52,380 bases of DNA from SFTH01 sp963643985. GTDB taxonomy: Bacteria; Bacillota; Clostridia; Christensenellales; Aristaeellaceae. The DNA is taken from the NCBI GenBank assembly GCA_963643985.1, contig CAVINP010000003.1, forward strand, positions 1 through 52,380, given 5' to 3'. Each line of letters starts with the position of its first letter. The first letter of the stretch is position 1. The notes under the pieces were generated by a model that saw only the letters and a list, made by a program, of their open reading frames with translations, was not told the DNA's origin and did no database searches. The position numbers and the translations under genes are program-made. Below are positions 32,751-41,097 of the stretch, piece after piece.

Positions 32751-32971
32751 AGGAGACCAAGTCCGGCCTCCCTCAGCGAGGGAAGGGGACCGCAGTATAG
32801 CAATCGCTCCCCTGTGAAGCAGGCTTGCGACCGGCCCGCGCAGCAATCCAAAGGATTGCCGTTGCGCTGCCCAGGCCCAGCGTAGCAGGTCTTGGGTGCG
32901 TAAGAGCGGTGGCGGGAGTTGAAGCGAAGTACAACGAAACGAAATTCCTCCAACTTTCCGTGAAGAACCTG
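32751..32971 (+). repeat. dispersed intergenic repeat, long divergent copy D
   Basis: The 431-nt gap from 32632 to 33062 contains the mgl terminator, this element and the znuA promoter. The element starts with CGGCCTCCCTCAGCGAGGGA, has an inner hairpin GCAATCC-AAA-GGATTGC near 32841-32858, includes AGAGCGGTGG and ends CTTTCCGTGAAGAACCTG, like copies A, B and C. It carries no convincing gene. Confidence 0.5.
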
Positions 32972-32989
32972 TTTTTTGCATTTTCCTAC

Positions 32990-33018
32990 TTGACGAAACG
33001 CTCTTGATCGCTTATAAT
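32990..33018 (+). promoter_or_regulatory. promoter of the znu operon
   Basis: TTGACG -35 (32990-32995) and perfect TATAAT -10 (33013-33018), 17-nt spacing. Confidence 0.8.
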
Positions 33019-33024
33019 CGAATC

Positions 33025-33039
33025 TGAAATTGAATTTCA
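33025..33039. promoter_or_regulatory. candidate Zur/Fur box
   Basis: TGAAATT-G-AATTTCA is a perfect 7-1-7 palindrome, the layout of Fur-family operators. It sits at the expected transcription start of znuA, 6 nt after the -10 box, where a bound repressor would block RNA polymerase. The Fur-family gene in the same operon is the likely binder. Confidence 0.75.
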
Positions 33040-33062
33040 AAATCAAATCGGAGCGACATCGT

Positions 33063-33992
33063 ATGAAACGATTTATATTGCTGCTGTTGATTGCGGCTTT
33101 ATTTTTGCCATCCTGCACGGCCATGGCGGAGGAGAAACGGCTGAGGATCGTCTGCACGGACTTTCCCTGCTACGATTTCGCGCGTGCGGTGGCGGGGGAC
33201 GGCGCGGATATCACCATGCTGATACGTCCCGGCGCGGAGGTGCATTCCTACGAACCGTCACCGACGGACATACGCGCCATCGCCGGATGCGATCTATTCA
33301 TATACATCGGCGGCGAGAGCGATGCGTGGGTGGATGATATACTCTCCTCCTTTGACGCGGATGCACCCGTGTCGCTGCGCCTGATCGACTCCGTTACGTC
33401 GCTTGAGGAAGAGACGCGCGAGGGTATGACGGTGCACGAAGAGGCGGGGGAAGAGCAAGAGACTGAGTATGACGAGCACATCTGGACCTCGCCCGTCAAT
33501 GCCGAAATCATGGTGAGCAAAATCTGCGAGGCGCTGTGCGGAATTTCTCCCCGAAATGCCGGACGGTTTGAGGCCAATGCCGAGGTCTACAAGGCTGAGA
33601 TTGCAGCCATCGACGATGATTTTCGCCAAATCGTTCAAAATGCCGCACGGCATGAGCTGGTCTTTGCGGATCGCTTTCCGCTGCTCTACTTTGTGCGTGA
33701 GTACGGCCTGGAGTACTATGCGGCGTTTCCGTCCTGTTCGGCGGAGAGTGAGCCGAGCGCCAAGACCCTGGCCTACCTGATCGACCGTGTGAAAGATGAC
33801 GGCATACCCGTCATATACACGATTGAGATGAGCAATCGCCGCACGGCGAAGGTGATCGCGGAGGAGACGGACGCAGAGATTCGCACGTTTTATTCGCTTC
33901 AGACCGTAACTGCGGCGGATTTTGCGGCGGGCGAGACCTACGTCAGCCTGATGCGCAAGAATGTCGAGGCATTGAGGGAGGGCTTGAACTGA
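33063..33992 (+). CDS. znuA: zinc/manganese ABC transporter substrate-binding protein
   Basis: 309 residues. MKRFILLLLIAALFLPSC gives a signal peptide with a possible lipobox (LPSC), so it may be lipid-anchored. The metal site fits the ZnuA cluster A-I family: AEVHSYEPSPTD (first His), DEHIWTSPVNAEIM (second His), a Glu/Ser-rich SAESEPSAKTLAYLID, and ETDAEIRTFYS (Asp). The loop that is His-rich in many ZnuA proteins is here acidic (EEAGEEQETEYDEH). ATG at 33063 with GGAG 10 nt upstream. It shares one base with the Fur-family gene (TGATG). Confidence 0.9.
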   Translation: MKRFILLLLIAALFLPSCTAMAEEKRLRIVCTDFPCYDFARAVAGDGADITMLIRPGAEVHSYEPSPTDIRAIAGCDLFIYIGGESDAWVDDILSSFDADAPVSLRLIDSVTSLEEETREGMTVHEEAGEEQETEYDEHIWTSPVNAEIMVSKICEALCGISPRNAGRFEANAEVYKAEIAAIDDDFRQIVQNAARHELVFADRFPLLYFVREYGLEYYAAFPSCSAESEPSAKTLAYLIDRVKDDGIPVIYTIEMSNRRTAKVIAEETDAEIRTFYSLQTVTAADFAAGETYVSLMRKNVEALREGLN

Positions 33993-34453
33993 TGCGCGGT
34001 GAATACAGTACGCGGCAAAAGCGTGAAATGCTGATCTTCCTGAGAAAGCATGATCTGGAATCCTACACGGTCGATGACCTTGTGACGGGCATGGGTGAAC
34101 AGGGCGAGAGTATCGGTCGAACCACGGCCTACCGCTATCTGGAATCGCTGGCGGAGCAGGGCGAGGTGCGCAAGTATCAAAACCTGCGCGGTATAACGCT
34201 GTACCAGCATGTGGCGGACCATGCGGCCTGCTCGGAACACCTGCATCTGATGTGCAAAAAATGCGGCAGGCTCTATCATGTGGACTGTACGCTCGTTCGA
34301 CAGATGTTCAGGCACATTTCTCAGGATCACGGTTTCGAGCTGGATCCGCGCGAGAGCGTGCTGGTTGGAATCTGCGGCAGCTGCGCCGAGAAGGGCAAGG
34401 AGGAAGAGACGCATGTCACTGATAACGGTACAGAATGTAACCATCGCCTTTGA
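33992..34453 (+). CDS. zur: Fur-family metal regulator, probably Zur
   Basis: 153 residues. N-terminal winged helix (YSTRQKREMLIFLRKHDLESYTVDDLV to TTAYRYLESLAEQGEVRKY) and a C-terminal metal and dimer domain with HLHLMCKKCGRLYHVDC and ICGSCAEKGK, giving the two CxxC pairs of the structural zinc site. Zur is preferred over Fur because the operon is a zinc-type transporter and the palindrome at 33025-33039 sits on its promoter. It overlaps znuC by 41 nt. Confidence 0.85.
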   Translation: MRGEYSTRQKREMLIFLRKHDLESYTVDDLVTGMGEQGESIGRTTAYRYLESLAEQGEVRKYQNLRGITLYQHVADHAACSEHLHLMCKKCGRLYHVDCTLVRQMFRHISQDHGFELDPRESVLVGICGSCAEKGKEEETHVTDNGTECNHRL

Positions 34454-35105
34454 CGGCGTTCCGGTCGTCGAGGACGTGTCATTTGAGATAGATCGCGGCG
34501 ATTATCTGGTGATCGTAGGCGAGAACGGTTCGGGCAAGAGCACACTGGTTCGGGCCATGCTGGGTCTGGTGCGTGTGCGCAGCGGGCAGATACTCTACGG
34601 AGACGGCCTGCAGCGCTCCCAGATCGGCTATCTGCCGCAGCAGACCATCGCCCAGCGGGACTTCCCGGCCTCGGTTGAGGAAGTCGTGCTCTCGGGCTGC
34701 GCAAATCAGCTGGGCAGGCGCTTCTTCTACGACAAGGCCGCCCGCGAAAAGGCGCACGACAGGATGCACATGCTGGGGCTGGAGCCACTGCGATCCAAGC
34801 CCTACCGGACACTCTCGGGCGGTCAGCAGCAGCGCACGCTGCTGGCACGGGCGCTCTGTGCCACGGATTCGCTGCTGCTGCTGGACGAGCCGGTGACGGG
34901 ACTGGACCCGGAGACTACGCAGGAACTTTATCAGCTTCTGCATCACCTCAACTGCGAGCACGGCGTGAGCATTGCCATGGTTTCCCATGACCTGAAGTCG
35001 GCCATGACGGACGCGACACGCGTGCTGGAGGTCAACCGCGGCGTGGGCTTCTTCGGTACGATCGAGGATTATCACCGCTACAAGACGGGGGAGGTGAGCG
35101 CATGA
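34413..35105 (+). CDS. znuC: zinc/manganese ABC transporter ATP-binding protein
   Basis: 230 residues, one ABC domain: Walker A GENGSGKST, Q-loop GYLPQQ, signature LSGGQQQRTLLARAL, Walker B LLLLDEPVTGLD and switch His in MVSHD. Start ATG at 34413 is preceded by AAGGAGGAAG. The open frame upstream of it overlaps the Fur gene out of register and is not coding. It overlaps znuB by 4 nt. Confidence 0.93.
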   Translation: MSLITVQNVTIAFDGVPVVEDVSFEIDRGDYLVIVGENGSGKSTLVRAMLGLVRVRSGQILYGDGLQRSQIGYLPQQTIAQRDFPASVEEVVLSGCANQLGRRFFYDKAAREKAHDRMHMLGLEPLRSKPYRTLSGGQQQRTLLARALCATDSLLLLDEPVTGLDPETTQELYQLLHHLNCEHGVSIAMVSHDLKSAMTDATRVLEVNRGVGFFGTIEDYHRYKTGEVSA

Positions 35106-36139
35106 GCGAGCTTTGGCTGCGCCTGCTGCAAAAGCCGCGCACGAATCTGCAACAGAGAAAACGTGCAGCCATAACGCTGGGCGTTCTGGCGCTGATCGCG
35201 CTGCTGCTGATCATACTGAACTTTGGTAGAATCAAGGCTGCCTGTGCGGAGTTCAGCGCCTACCTGCAGTACAAATTCATTCGCCGGGCACTGGTGGTGG
35301 GCACGCTCGTGTCGCTCTGCGCGGCACTGCTGGGCGTGACGCTGGTGCTCAAGCGCTATTCGATGATCGGCGACGGCCTCTCGCACGTGGGCTTCGGTGC
35401 GCTCTCGATCGCAACGGCGCTGGGCTTTGTGACGGCGGACAGCCTGCCCAAGGCCCTGCCCGCAGGGCTTCGAAGCGGCATAGCGGGTCTCTGTGCGTCC
35501 GTTGCGGACTCGCCGCTGACCTTTACCCTCATCATCGTGATCGCGCTGGCCTTTCTGATACTGCGCATCGGCGGCAGCGGCCATATTCAGGGCGACGCAG
35601 CCGTGGCACTGCTCTCGACGGGGGCGTTGGCGGTCGGCGTGCTGGTGGCCTCGCTCACGAGCGGCATGAATGTGGACGTGATGAACTACATGTTCGGCAG
35701 CATACTGGCCATGAGCAGTGCGGACGTGACCCTTTCCGTCGTGCTGTCGGTCATCGTGCTGGCACTGTTTGTGCTCTTCTACAACCGCATATTTGCTGTG
35801 ACCTTTGATGAGACCTTTGCCTGTGCCACGGGCACGAAGACGGGGCTGTTCAACATGCTCATTGCCGTGCTTACGGCGGTGACCATCGTGGTGGGCATGC
35901 GTATGATGGGCACGATGCTGATCTCCAGCCTCATCATCTTTCCCGCGCTTACGTCCATGCGCCTTTTCTCACGCTTCAGGGCGGTGTTGATCTCCTCAGC
36001 CATTGTGTCGGTGTGCTGCTTTGTGATCGGCATCATGCTCTCCTGCCTGTACGGCCTGCCCGCGGGCGCAGGCATCGTGCTGGTCAACATAGTCGTGTTC
36101 GGCATCTTCAGCCTGATCGGACGGGTCAGACAAGTGTAA
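35102..36139 (+). CDS. znuB: zinc/manganese ABC transporter permease
   Basis: 345 residues with eight or nine membrane helices, of the ABC-3 permease family. FIRRALVVGTLVSLCAALLGVTLVLKRYSMIGDGLSHVGFGALSIATALG is the typical first half of the core, and MMGTMLISSLIIFPALTSMRLFSRFRAVL is the conserved later loop. The N-terminal extension of about 45 residues holds one extra helix. Last gene of the zinc operon; its stop lies about 20 nt before the SRP RNA promoter. Confidence 0.92.
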   Translation: MSELWLRLLQKPRTNLQQRKRAAITLGVLALIALLLIILNFGRIKAACAEFSAYLQYKFIRRALVVGTLVSLCAALLGVTLVLKRYSMIGDGLSHVGFGALSIATALGFVTADSLPKALPAGLRSGIAGLCASVADSPLTFTLIIVIALAFLILRIGGSGHIQGDAAVALLSTGALAVGVLVASLTSGMNVDVMNYMFGSILAMSSADVTLSVVLSVIVLALFVLFYNRIFAVTFDETFACATGTKTGLFNMLIAVLTAVTIVVGMRMMGTMLISSLIIFPALTSMRLFSRFRAVLISSAIVSVCCFVIGIMLSCLYGLPAGAGIVLVNIVVFGIFSLIGRVRQV

Positions 36140-36157
36140 ATTTTATCGTTTAAGGGC

Positions 36158-36186
36158 TTGTCAAACAGATAAATATATGATATACT
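36158..36186 (+). promoter_or_regulatory. promoter of the SRP RNA gene
   Basis: TTGTCA -35 (36158-36163) and TATACT -10 (36181-36186), 17-nt spacing, placing the start a few bases before the RNA's closing stem at 36194. Confidence 0.75.
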
Positions 36187-36193
36187 GAATTGT

Positions 36194-36320
36194 CTGCGGG
36201 TGATGATGATTGGGTCCCGTGCGGTGCCATGCTGTGAATCTTGTCAGGGCCGGAAGGCAGCAGCAATAAGCAGAGTGTTGGCGCGCGCCGCGGGGTATGC
36301 TCGGTCTGAACCCGCAGGCT
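36194..36320 (+). ncRNA. ffs: signal recognition particle RNA (small bacterial 4.5S type)
   Basis: Contains the hallmark GTCAGGGCCGGAAGGCAGCAG region (36243-36263; the apical loop of the S domain that binds Ffh), with the symmetric helix GTGCGGTGCC / GGCGCGCGCCGCGGGG around it. A closing stem CTGCGGGT (36194-36201) and ACCCGCAG (36310-36317) fits the mature ends, followed by a T-run that ends transcription. No Alu domain, so it is the short form. Exact ends are approximate. Confidence 0.92.
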
Positions 36321-36388
36321 TTTTTGTGCCTGCTTCGATTAAAGTTTTGCAAAAATCTGATCCGGGAGTAAAAAATGCGCCAGAGCAC

Positions 36389-36417
36389 TGGTATTTTTCC
36401 GAATACCGTGCTATAAT
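36389..36417 (+). promoter_or_regulatory. weak promoter of the peptidase-efp genes
   Basis: A perfect TATAAT (36412-36417) with only a poor -35 (TGGTAT, 36389-36394) 17 nt before it. It precedes the peptidase start at 36469 by about 50 nt. Confidence 0.4.
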
Positions 36418-36468
36418 AAGCTGTATGACCTGTGAAAGGTCGTCCTACGGATATTGGGAGGCGGACAG

Positions 36469-37533
36469 ATGGAACGCTGGAAGCGTTTGTGTGAGATGAT
36501 GAAGACGCGTGGCATTGATGCCGCGCTGATTCACAGACCGGAAAATGTGCGCTATCTCACCGGCTTTACCGGCGAGGGCTGTGTGTTTGTTTCATGCGAC
36601 GGCCTGAGCGTGATCACGGATTTTCGCTATGTGGAACAGCTGTCACGGCAGGCACCGCAGGCAAAGCTCATGCAGACGATGGCCGGTCATCGCGAGGCCG
36701 ACTGCGTGCTGGAGCTGACGGACGGCTACGGTGTGAAGCAGTTGGCGGTGGAGACCGATTTCCTCAGCCATGATGATTTCATGACCCTGCAGGAGAAGCT
36801 GCACTTTGTCAGACTGACGGGCCTGAACGGCCTGGTCGAGGAACTGCGCCTTGTCAAGGATGCGGGTGAGATCGAGAGCATACGCCGCTCGGCGGCCATC
36901 GCTTCTCAGGCCTTTGTGAACATACTGGAGCGGCTTCATGTGGGCATGACCGAGCGTGAGGTGCAGATCATGCTCGACTATGAGATGCTGGCGCTGGGCA
37001 GCGAGGGCAATGCCTTCGACACCATTGCGGCGGCAGGCGTGAACGGCTCGCTTCCCCATGCGATTCCCTCGGATCACGTCATTCAGACGGGTGAGATGCT
37101 GACGCTGGATTTCGGCGCCAAGGTGAACGGCTATTGCAGCGACATGACGCGCACCGTGGCCTTCGGCAAGCTTTCGCCCGAGCTACGGGAAATATATGAC
37201 CTTGTCTACGATGCCCACATGGCCTCTCTAGAGGCGGTCAGGCCCGGCGTGACCTGCGGCAGCCTGGACAAGATCGCACGCGACATGATCGATGCACGCT
37301 TCCCCGGCGCATTCGGTCACAGCCTGGGCCACGGCGTTGGCCTGTTTATTCATGAACAGCCCCGGGTCGCTTCGGGATGCGAGACCGTGCTTGTGCCCGG
37401 TTATGTCATCACGATAGAGCCCGGCGTATATATCCCCGGTGTCGGCGGCTGCCGAATTGAGGACATGGCGATTCTGACTTCGGAAGGCTATATCGACCCG
37501 GTGACCGCTCCGAAGCAGCTGATCGAGCTGTGA
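36469..37533 (+). CDS. Xaa-Pro peptidase, M24 family
   Basis: 354 residues: an N-terminal creatinase-like domain (about 1-125) and the pita-bread M24 domain. All five metal ligands are visible: Asp in LTLDFGAKV, Asp in YCSDMTRTV, His in GHSLGHGVGLFIHE, Glu in VITIEPGVYIP and Glu in CRIEDMAI. It removes or cuts X-Pro from peptides in the cytosol. The ATG at 36469 follows GGGAGG by 7 nt. It precedes efp by 30 nt, an arrangement common in Firmicutes. Confidence 0.92.
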   Translation: MERWKRLCEMMKTRGIDAALIHRPENVRYLTGFTGEGCVFVSCDGLSVITDFRYVEQLSRQAPQAKLMQTMAGHREADCVLELTDGYGVKQLAVETDFLSHDDFMTLQEKLHFVRLTGLNGLVEELRLVKDAGEIESIRRSAAIASQAFVNILERLHVGMTEREVQIMLDYEMLALGSEGNAFDTIAAAGVNGSLPHAIPSDHVIQTGEMLTLDFGAKVNGYCSDMTRTVAFGKLSPELREIYDLVYDAHMASLEAVRPGVTCGSLDKIARDMIDARFPGAFGHSLGHGVGLFIHEQPRVASGCETVLVPGYVITIEPGVYIPGVGGCRIEDMAILTSEGYIDPVTAPKQLIEL

Positions 37534-37563
37534 GCATACATACTATTTTGAGGAGGCTTCCCC

Positions 37564-38124
37564 ATGATCAATGCAAGTGATTTCAGAAACGGCGTCACCT
37601 TCGAATGGGACAACGGCATCTGGACCGTCGTATCCTTCCTGCACGTCAAGCCCGGCAAGGGCGCGGCGTTCGTGCGCACGAAGCTGAAGAACATCGTGAC
37701 CGGCGCTGTGATCGAGCGCACCTTCAACCCCACCGAGAAATTCACCCGCGCGTACATCGAGACCAAGGAAATGGAATACCTGTACAATGACGGCGATTTC
37801 TACTACTTCATGGATCCCGAGACCTATGAGCAGCTGCCGCTGACCCATGATCAGGTTGAGGATGCCATCCCCTTCGTGAAGGAAAACACCACCGTTACCG
37901 TGCGCTTCTTCAAGGGCAGCGCCTTCTCCGTGCAGGCACCCAACTTCGTCGAGCTTGAGGTCGTCGAGACCGAGCCCGGCTTCAAGGGTGACACCGCGAC
38001 CAACACCTTCAAGCCCGCAACGCTGGAGACCGGCTTTGTGCTGCAGGTTCCGCTGTTCATCAACGTCGGCGACAAGCTGAGAATCGACACCCGCGAGGGC
38101 GGCGAATATCTGGGCCGCGCATAA
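37564..38124 (+). CDS. efp: translation elongation factor P
   Basis: 186 residues, three beta-barrel domains. Relieves ribosome stalling at polyproline. The tip loop is VKPGKGAAFV, with Lys32 at the position modified in many bacteria; it is not the Arg type. FNPTEKFTRAYIETKEMEYLYNDG in domain II and GDKLRIDTREGGEYLGRA at the C-terminus fit the family. GAGGAG site before the ATG. Confidence 0.97.
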   Translation: MINASDFRNGVTFEWDNGIWTVVSFLHVKPGKGAAFVRTKLKNIVTGAVIERTFNPTEKFTRAYIETKEMEYLYNDGDFYYFMDPETYEQLPLTHDQVEDAIPFVKENTTVTVRFFKGSAFSVQAPNFVELEVVETEPGFKGDTATNTFKPATLETGFVLQVPLFINVGDKLRIDTREGGEYLGRA

Positions 38125-38140
38125 GCAACAAATATTATTT

Positions 38141-38177
38141 CTTGCAAGGCAGAATGAGAGATCGTTCTGCTTTGCTT
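38141..38177 (+). terminator. hairpin after efp, possible weak terminator
   Basis: GCAAGGCAGAA and TTCTGCTTTGC pair in the gap between efp and the next gene; the T-run after it is poor, so read-through is likely. Confidence 0.4.
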
Positions 38178-38206
38178 GTATGCCCATTTGGAAGGAGGCG
38201 GATAAG

Positions 38207-38710
38207 ATGGAGGGACTTGGCAAGCAGGCCGGCTACATCAAGGGTCTGATCGAGGGCATGAATTTTGACGCGGATCCCGCGCAGGGGAAACTGCTGGGCG
38301 CGATGGCGGATTTGCTGGAAGCGCTTTCCGATCGCGTGGAGGCTGCAGAGGAACTGGTGGACGACCTCAATGACTATGTGGAGAGCATCGATGACGATCT
38401 GTCCAGGCTTGAGAACGAGCATGGTGACGGGGACGATGATGACGATCTCTTCGACATCTTCGGGGACGATGATTTTTCGGACGATGTTCAGGACGGTGAA
38501 GAGCATCTGCACCTGCTGAACGGAAATGATGATGCGGACGAGGCGCAAACGATGGGCGGCTGCATCTGCCCGGAGTGTGGCGGCATATTCTTTGTCGGCA
38601 TGGATGATCCAAAGGATGCCCGCTACATCTGTCCGCATTGCCAAAGAAACATTCTGCCCACACCGCTGACACCGGAAAATGCGCCCATGGCCGAACCGGC
38701 AGAGGAATAG
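38207..38710 (+). CDS. CD1247-like protein with acidic linker and zinc ribbon
   Basis: 167 residues. A helical N-terminal domain MEGLGKQAGYIKGLIEGMNF typical of CD1247 N-terminal proteins of Clostridia (about 1-65), a heptad-like helix up to residue 80, a strongly acidic linker (DGDDDDDLFDIFGDDDF and beyond, about 84-125), and a four-Cys zinc ribbon CICPECGGIFF...YICPHCQ (about 118-148). Function unknown. Such proteins commonly follow efp. GGAAGGAGG site; ATG at 38207. Confidence 0.75.
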   Translation: MEGLGKQAGYIKGLIEGMNFDADPAQGKLLGAMADLLEALSDRVEAAEELVDDLNDYVESIDDDLSRLENEHGDGDDDDDLFDIFGDDDFSDDVQDGEEHLHLLNGNDDADEAQTMGGCICPECGGIFFVGMDDPKDARYICPHCQRNILPTPLTPENAPMAEPAEE

Positions 38711-38725
38711 AATAGGTAAACAGAT

Positions 38726-38758
38726 CGCCCGAGGGACACGCGCCTTCGGGTGTTTTGT
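38726..38758 (+). terminator. terminator after the CD1247-like gene
   Basis: CGCCCGAGGG and CCTTCGGGTG pair around ACACGCG, followed by TTTTG. It ends the efp unit before cdaA. Confidence 0.7.
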
Positions 38759-38842
38759 TTGTACCTGTGCATTCTTTATTCCGGAAACATGACAAAATAA
38801 TGACCATATACCGACATTTTCCGAAAGCGGGGCCGGGGGATG

Positions 38843-38871
38843 TTGGTATTTGGCCGGATTTGTATTATAAT
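38843..38871 (+). promoter_or_regulatory. promoter of the cdaA operon
   Basis: TTGGTA -35 (38843-38848) and TATAAT -10 (38866-38871) with 17-nt spacing, about 36 nt before the cdaA start. Confidence 0.6.
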
Positions 38872-38906
38872 AAAAGAGAGTATTATTTCGGGCGGAGGTG
38901 GCAGCC

Positions 38907-39782
38907 TTGCTTCAGATACAGAGCATTATCAACCAAATCGGAAATCTGTTTTCCAATCTGTTTGTCCACCCGGATTGGCGCAACATACTGGATATTGCCA
39001 TACTGACGGTACTGATATACAACCTGCTCAAGCTCGTGAGCCACACCCGCGCCAGCTCGCTGTTCAAGGGCATCGTGTTCATACTGGTGCTGGCGCTCAT
39101 TTCCGACATACTGGAGATCAACGCGCTCAACTGGCTGCTGGAGCAGGTCATCAGCATGGGCGTTCTGGTGCTGGTCATCGTCTTTCAGCCGGAGCTGCGC
39201 CGCATACTGGATCAGCTCGGCCGATCCAAGCTTGCCCGTAAGGTCTTCGGCTCGCCCAAATCGCAGCGCAATGTACGCATGGAGCAGCACGTATCGGAGA
39301 TCGTGAAGGCCCTCAACGACATGTCCCGCAAGCGTATCGGTGCGCTGATCGTCATCGAGCGCAGCACGCAGCTGGGCGACGTTGTGGAGTCCGGCACGGT
39401 GGTGGATGCAGAGATATCCTCCCAGCTGATCGAGAACATTTTTGAGCCCAACACGCCGCTGCACGACGGTGCCATGATCATCCGCGACGAGCGTATCATG
39501 GCGGCTGCCTGCATACTGCAGCTCTCCGATGACTATTCCATATCGCGTGAGTTGGGCACGCGCCACCGCGCCGCCATCGGCATCACCGAGGCGACGGATG
39601 CCGTGTCACTGATCGTCTCCGAAGAGACGGGCATCATCTCCATGGCCCGCGAGGGCAAGCTGACGCGCTATCTGGATACCAAATCACTGAACATACTGCT
39701 GACGGAGCTCTTTACGCCGGACCGGACGCTTTCGTCCTGGATATTTGAGTCGGCGGGAAAGGAGAAAAAGCATGAAGCGTGA
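38907..39782 (+). CDS. cdaA: diadenylate cyclase CdaA
   Basis: 291 residues. Makes cyclic di-AMP from two ATP at the membrane; the nucleotide controls potassium and osmolyte balance. Three N-terminal membrane helices (about 15-95) are followed by the DAC domain with LHDGAMII (DGA near 186) and GTRHRAAIG (RHR near 219). The start is a TTG at 38907, 6 nt after GCGGAGGTG; the GTG inside that ribosome site is an open but unlikely start. cdaR overlaps its end by 11 nt. Confidence 0.95.
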   Translation: MLQIQSIINQIGNLFSNLFVHPDWRNILDIAILTVLIYNLLKLVSHTRASSLFKGIVFILVLALISDILEINALNWLLEQVISMGVLVLVIVFQPELRRILDQLGRSKLARKVFGSPKSQRNVRMEQHVSEIVKALNDMSRKRIGALIVIERSTQLGDVVESGTVVDAEISSQLIENIFEPNTPLHDGAMIIRDERIMAAACILQLSDDYSISRELGTRHRAAIGITEATDAVSLIVSEETGIISMAREGKLTRYLDTKSLNILLTELFTPDRTLSSWIFESAGKEKKHEA

Positions 39783-41076
39783 TTTTTCCCCGAAGCGGCT
39801 GGGCAAGGATATCAAAAAGGCTGCGCAGAATTTCTGGGCAGTGCTCTCACGTCGCATCGGCCTGAAGATTCTGTCACTGCTGCTGGCCATACTCCTGTGG
39901 AACTTCGTGGTCACCAACAACACCTCCATGACGCGCAGCAAGACGATCAGCGGCATCGGCGGCTATGTGACCGGCCAGTCTACGCTCTCGACCTACGGGC
40001 TGGCGATGCTCAGCGACCCGAGCGAACAGCTCTCAAACGTGACCGTCCGCCTGGAAGTGGCGCAGACGCAGTACAGCCAGGCTTCCCAGGACAATGTGCA
40101 GGTGACGCTCGATCTCTCCAGCGTGCGCACGGCCGGCACACAGCAGGTACCGCTTCGCGCCACGAGCACCTATGGTCGCGTCACGGAGATTTCGCCGGAA
40201 TCGGTCACCATGACATTCGAGACGCTTGACTCCCGCTCTGTGCCCGTGAATGTGAAGGTCTCCGGCACGCAGTCCGAGGGCTACTGGTACAACGTGTCGC
40301 GCACAAATCCGTCCGTGATCACGGTCAGCGGCGCAGCATCCATCGTACGAAGCATCTCCCAGGCACAGGTGAAGACCGATGTTACCGATGCCGAGGAATC
40401 CTACGTCCGTGCGGAGACCTACGAGCTGCTCGACTACAACGGCGATGTCGTGAGCACAGCCATGCTGACCAGCCCCGTATCGTCCATCACCGTGGTGACG
40501 GATGTCTATCCGACACGCGAGATACCGGTTTCGACCGATGTCGAAGACGTGGTCAGCGGCCATGTGGCGGATGGCTACGAGATAACGGGTATTACGCTGC
40601 AGCCCGAGAGTATCACCGTGGCGGCGGAAGAGGAACTCCTCTCCGGCATCAGTGAACTGATCATCGAGCCGATATCCGTCGAAGGCGCCTCGCAGACCGT
40701 GACCGCACGCGCCAAGATATCGCTCCTGAGCAATTTCAAGTATACCTCGACCGACCAGGTCTACGTCACCGTCACCATTGCCGAGGAAAAGGTGAGCGAG
40801 TGGATCGACAACGTATCCGTGAGCTTTGTGGGCAAGGCCGAAAATCTCGATGCCGAGATTGAGCAGGACGAGATCATGGTCTACACCACCGGCCCGCGCA
40901 GTGCCGTTGAGGCGCTCAAGCAGGACGGCATCCCTCTGACGGTGGATCTGACGGATCTGACGGCGGGCGAGTACAGCTGTGAACTGCGCTTCCCGACCGA
41001 AAATTATCCCGACGTCAGCTTCGAGGCCGAGACGCCTTCCGTGAACGTGAAGATCACCGAGCATACGCAGGAGTAA
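39772..41076 (+). CDS. cdaR: CdaA regulatory protein CdaR (YbbR repeats)
   Basis: 434 residues. One membrane helix near the N-terminus (ISRRIGLKILSLLLAILLWNFVV region) anchors several extracytoplasmic YbbR beta-domains of about 80 residues each (for example VPVNVKVSGTQSEGYWYN, IPVSTDVEDVVSGHVADGYEITGITLQPESI). CdaR binds CdaA and tunes c-di-AMP synthesis. ATG at 39772 after AAAGGAG. glmM, which follows in many Firmicutes, is not here; instead an unknown membrane protein gene follows 21 nt later. Confidence 0.92.
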   Translation: MKRDFSPKRLGKDIKKAAQNFWAVLSRRIGLKILSLLLAILLWNFVVTNNTSMTRSKTISGIGGYVTGQSTLSTYGLAMLSDPSEQLSNVTVRLEVAQTQYSQASQDNVQVTLDLSSVRTAGTQQVPLRATSTYGRVTEISPESVTMTFETLDSRSVPVNVKVSGTQSEGYWYNVSRTNPSVITVSGAASIVRSISQAQVKTDVTDAEESYVRAETYELLDYNGDVVSTAMLTSPVSSITVVTDVYPTREIPVSTDVEDVVSGHVADGYEITGITLQPESITVAAEEELLSGISELIIEPISVEGASQTVTARAKISLLSNFKYTSTDQVYVTVTIAEEKVSEWIDNVSVSFVGKAENLDAEIEQDEIMVYTTGPRSAVEALKQDGIPLTVDLTDLTAGEYSCELRFPTENYPDVSFEAETPSVNVKITEHTQE

Positions 41077-41097
41077 ACTTAGGAGGATAATATACTT

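Noticed and set aside
34278..34412. A longer znuC starting at 34278.
   Set aside because: The extra 45 residues overlap the Fur-family gene out of frame and look non-coding; an AAGGAGGAAG site marks the ATG at 34413.
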